A DNA stretch of 64,000 nt from Phycisphaerales bacterium (lineage in GTDB: Bacteria; Planctomycetota; Phycisphaerae; Phycisphaerales; UBA1924): assembly GCA_029260265.1 (NCBI GenBank), contig JAJDDO010000029.1, forward strand, positions 1 through 64,000, written 5' to 3'. Below, one piece after another: positions 62,106-64,000 of this stretch. Both the position numbers and the translations under genes were made by a program. The notes below the pieces were generated by a model. It was given only the letters and a program-made list of their open reading frames with translations, did no database searches and was not told where the DNA came from. The stretch's first letter is position 1. Every line of letters starts with the position of its first letter.

Positions 62106-62136
62106 GAACGGGGGCGGCGGGGCATTTGGTCGTCAA

Positions 62137-62220
<84 letters not shown>

Positions 62221-62234
62221 AAATGATTGATCCG

Positions 62235-62240
62235 AGTATA
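62235..62240 (-). promoter_or_regulatory. -10 box TATACT for tRNA-Leu
   Basis: On the minus strand TATACT ends 14 bases before the tRNA 5' end, giving a short leader to be removed by RNase P. Confidence 0.55.
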
Positions 62241-62480
62241 CGCGTGGGGCGTGTTCGATAACAGATGGCGGATGATCGCGGTGGATAGAAAGAGTGTATT
62301 TGTGCAAATGTCCGTGAACACGGCGGGCGTTGGCGGGGTAGATGTGCAGGCAGGGTGTCCGTTGCATTTTCTATCTTGTTTGACGGTTGCAATCTCCGAA
62401 TTGATAGGGAGAATGCGGTATGGTGAGCGGAGATAAGCGGGAAACCGGCGTGATAACTACGAGCAATGAGAGGTCAGGGC

Positions 62481-64000
62481 ATGACGATGACAACCAGGCA
62501 TCCACAGGGCGAAGCGATCGCGGCATCCACACGGTGGCAGGCGCAGAGTGAGAACTCTGAATCCCAGAAGCAGCCGCTTGACAAGATCTTTGGGGCCGAT
62601 GTGTTCGATACCCGTTCGATGCGTAAGCGCCTGACGCGTGAAACCTTTGAGGCGCTCGAGCGTGCGATGGATGGGCGTGAGCGGTTATCCGCACAAGACG
62701 CTGATGTGGTCGCCAAGGCGATGAAGGATTGGGCGGTCGAGCGCGGGGCGACGCATTTTACGCATTGGTTCCAGCCGATGACGGGCTTGACCGCGGAGAA
62801 GCATGATGCTCTGTTGACCCCCGATGGCGAGGGGCATCTGGTCTCGAAGCTCAGCGGGAAGAGCTTGATCCAGGGCGAGCCGGATGCGTCGAGTTTCCCA
62901 TCGGGTGGGCTCCGCGCGACCTTCGAGGCCCGTGGGTACACGGCATGGGATGTTTCGAGCCCGGCGTTTTTACTCCGTGGGGCGAACTACGCGACGCTTT
63001 GCATCCCGACCGCGTTTGTATCATGGAATGGTGAGGCGTTGGATAAGAAGACGCCGTTGCTGAGGTCAATCGAGGCATTGAGCACTCAGGCGATGCGGAT
63101 CTTAAAGATCTTTGGAACGGATGAGGGTGTGCGGACTGTCGGGTCGTCTTTGGGTGCTGAGCAGGAGTATTTTCTCGTCGATCGGAACCTGTTCTATGCC
63201 CGCCCGGATTTGGTGAGTTGTGATCGGACACTTTTCGGAGCGACGCCCCCGAAGCATCAGCAGCTTGATGACCATTACTTTGGCTCGATCCCGCCTCGGG
63301 TCTTGTCGTTTATGTCTGAGGCTGAAGAAGAACTTGCCCGGCTCGGGATCCCTGTGCAGACACGGCACAACGAGGTTGCGCCCGGGCAGTACGAGTTTGC
63401 ACCGCTCTTTGAGTCGACGAACATCGCGTGTGACCATCAGGCGTTGACAATGGAGACAATCAAGAGGGTCGCGGGCCGGTACGGATTTGCGGCGATTTTG
63501 CACGAGAAGCCCTTTGCCGGGATGAATGGGTCGGGTAAGCACAACAACTGGTCGTTGTCGACGGACACCGGGGTGAACTTGCTTGATCCGCAGGATGAGA
63601 CGCACACCAATCTGCAGTTTATGACTTTCGTTTGTGCCGTGATGCGCGCGGTGCATTTGCACGGCGATGTGTTGCGTGCGACCATCGCGAGCGCCTCGAA
63701 CGATCATCGGCTTGGGGCCAATGAGGCTCCGCCGGCGATCATCTCGATGTTCCTCGGAGACATGCTCACTGACTTGATTGGGCAGCTTGAAACGGGGACG
63801 CCGAGTCGAACGATCAAGGGCGGAGAGTTGGACCTCGGGGCCAATGCGCTGCCCGCTCTCAAGCGTGATTCCGGGGACCGAAACCGGACGAGCCCGCTCG
63901 CGTTCACGGGCAATAAGTTCGAGTTCCGGGCGGTCGGTTCAGCGGCCTCGGTCGCTTGGCCCAACACCGTGATCAACACGATCGTTTCGGAGAGCTTGGA
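62481..64000 (+). CDS. glnN: Glutamine synthetase type III, N-terminal part
   Basis: 506 codons visible, continuing past the right edge; normal length is about 700. GSIII marks: [15 protein letters not shown] near residue 35, [52 protein letters not shown] and [19 protein letters not shown] with the glutamate and histidine ligands of the active site, then [16 protein letters not shown]. It makes glutamine from glutamate, ammonia and ATP. The ATG at 62481 follows GAGGTCAGGG; ATG at 62487 is the alternative. A 260-base gap with no recognised gene precedes it. Confidence 0.93.
   Translation, partial: MTMTTRHPQGEAIAASTRWQAQSENSESQKQPLDKIFGADVFDTRSMRKRLTRETFEALERAMDGRERLSAQDADVVAKAMKDWAVERGATHFTHWFQPMTGLTAEKHDALLTPDGEGHLVSKLSGKSLIQGEPDASSFPSGGLRATFEARGYTAWDVSSPAFLLRGANYATLCIPTAFVSWNGEALDKKTPLLRSIEALSTQAMRILKIFGTDEGVRTVGSSLGAEQEYFLVDRNLFYARPDLVSCDRTLFGATPPKHQQLDDHYFGSIPPRVLSFMSEAEEELARLGIPVQTRHNEVAPGQYEFAPLFESTNIACDHQALTMETIKRVAGRYGFAAILHEKPFAGMNGSGKHNNWSLSTDTGVNLLDPQDETHTNLQFMTFVCAVMRAVHLHGDVLRATIASASNDHRLGANEAPPAIISMFLGDMLTDLIGQLETGTPSRTIKGGELDLGANALPALKRDSGDRNRTSPLAFTGNKFEFRAVGSAASVAWPNTVINTIVSESL

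Overview
The window looks like a chromosome segment of a marine-type planctomycete of the class Phycisphaerae. The lineage call is an inference from several traits. There are PEP-CTERM proteins ending in PAP-x-LLGLGGL-RRRRA, secreted proteins ending in a dockerin-like NLQDVFAYL motif, a planctomycete-style prepilin-like protein, two secreted proteins of planctomycetal type, and a bacterial DNA topoisomerase VI. Most genes are GC-rich; a few islands are visibly AT-richer.

Layout. 1-2343: the end of an IS3-family element abuts a resB fragment, followed by ccsA (cytochrome c maturation system II). 2459-8050: an outer-membrane porin, a GT39 glycosyltransferase, a PAP2 phosphatase and an MBL-rhodanese fusion. 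8261-12977: Hpt and REC-GGDEF signalling proteins, SlyX, a small lipoprotein, YggS, a Tat-exported amidase and an MscS channel. 13046-17628 (minus): an operon of methyltransferase, polyprenyl synthase, membrane protein and asparagine synthetase. 17796-20374: ugd, a zinc-ribbon membrane protein and an orphan DNA methyltransferase. 20431-23265: PEP-CTERM, dockerin-like and prepilin-like surface proteins. 23296-29424: a TyrRS with a large AT-rich insertion, a Gfo/Idh-like protein, RNase P RNA, a DUF4190 protein and prolyl oligopeptidase.

29448-40230 is the most accessory-looking stretch. It holds a very short flagellin, DUF1801, PurU and ASCH proteins, a secreted tail-fibre-like protein, a tandem deaminase whose second half has lost its zinc ligands, an alpha/beta hydrolase, an AT-rich pair (YfbU-like plus a membrane protein), and topoisomerase VI A and B with histone-H1-like lysine-rich tails.

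40431-46054: an FG-GAP protein, a PEP-CTERM protein, ndk, csrA, a NifU-like protein and a lipoprotein. 46146-51608: an operon resembling the arginine/ornithine succinyltransferase (AST) pathway, with an M20 deacylase, class III aminotransferase, AstA and AstD. 51621-59692: TilS, a small receiver-like protein, an M24 peptidase, a haem/copper oxidase assembly operon (ctaB, ABC ATPase, ABC permease, sco1) and an endonuclease/exonuclease/phosphatase protein. 59748-64000: tRNA-Arg(TCT), a tandem SAM-domain fusion, tRNA-Leu(TAA) and type III glutamine synthetase, which runs off the right edge.

Two patterns run through the window. Many genes have no Shine-Dalgarno sequence and instead carry a TAnnnT box (often TATACT) ending 5-7 nt before the start codon, which suggests leaderless mRNAs. 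Short palindromic repeats sharing an ACCCGTGGCAC-like core lie between genes, and one supplies the C-terminus and stop codon of asnB. No CRISPR array, complete prophage or named defence system was recognised.
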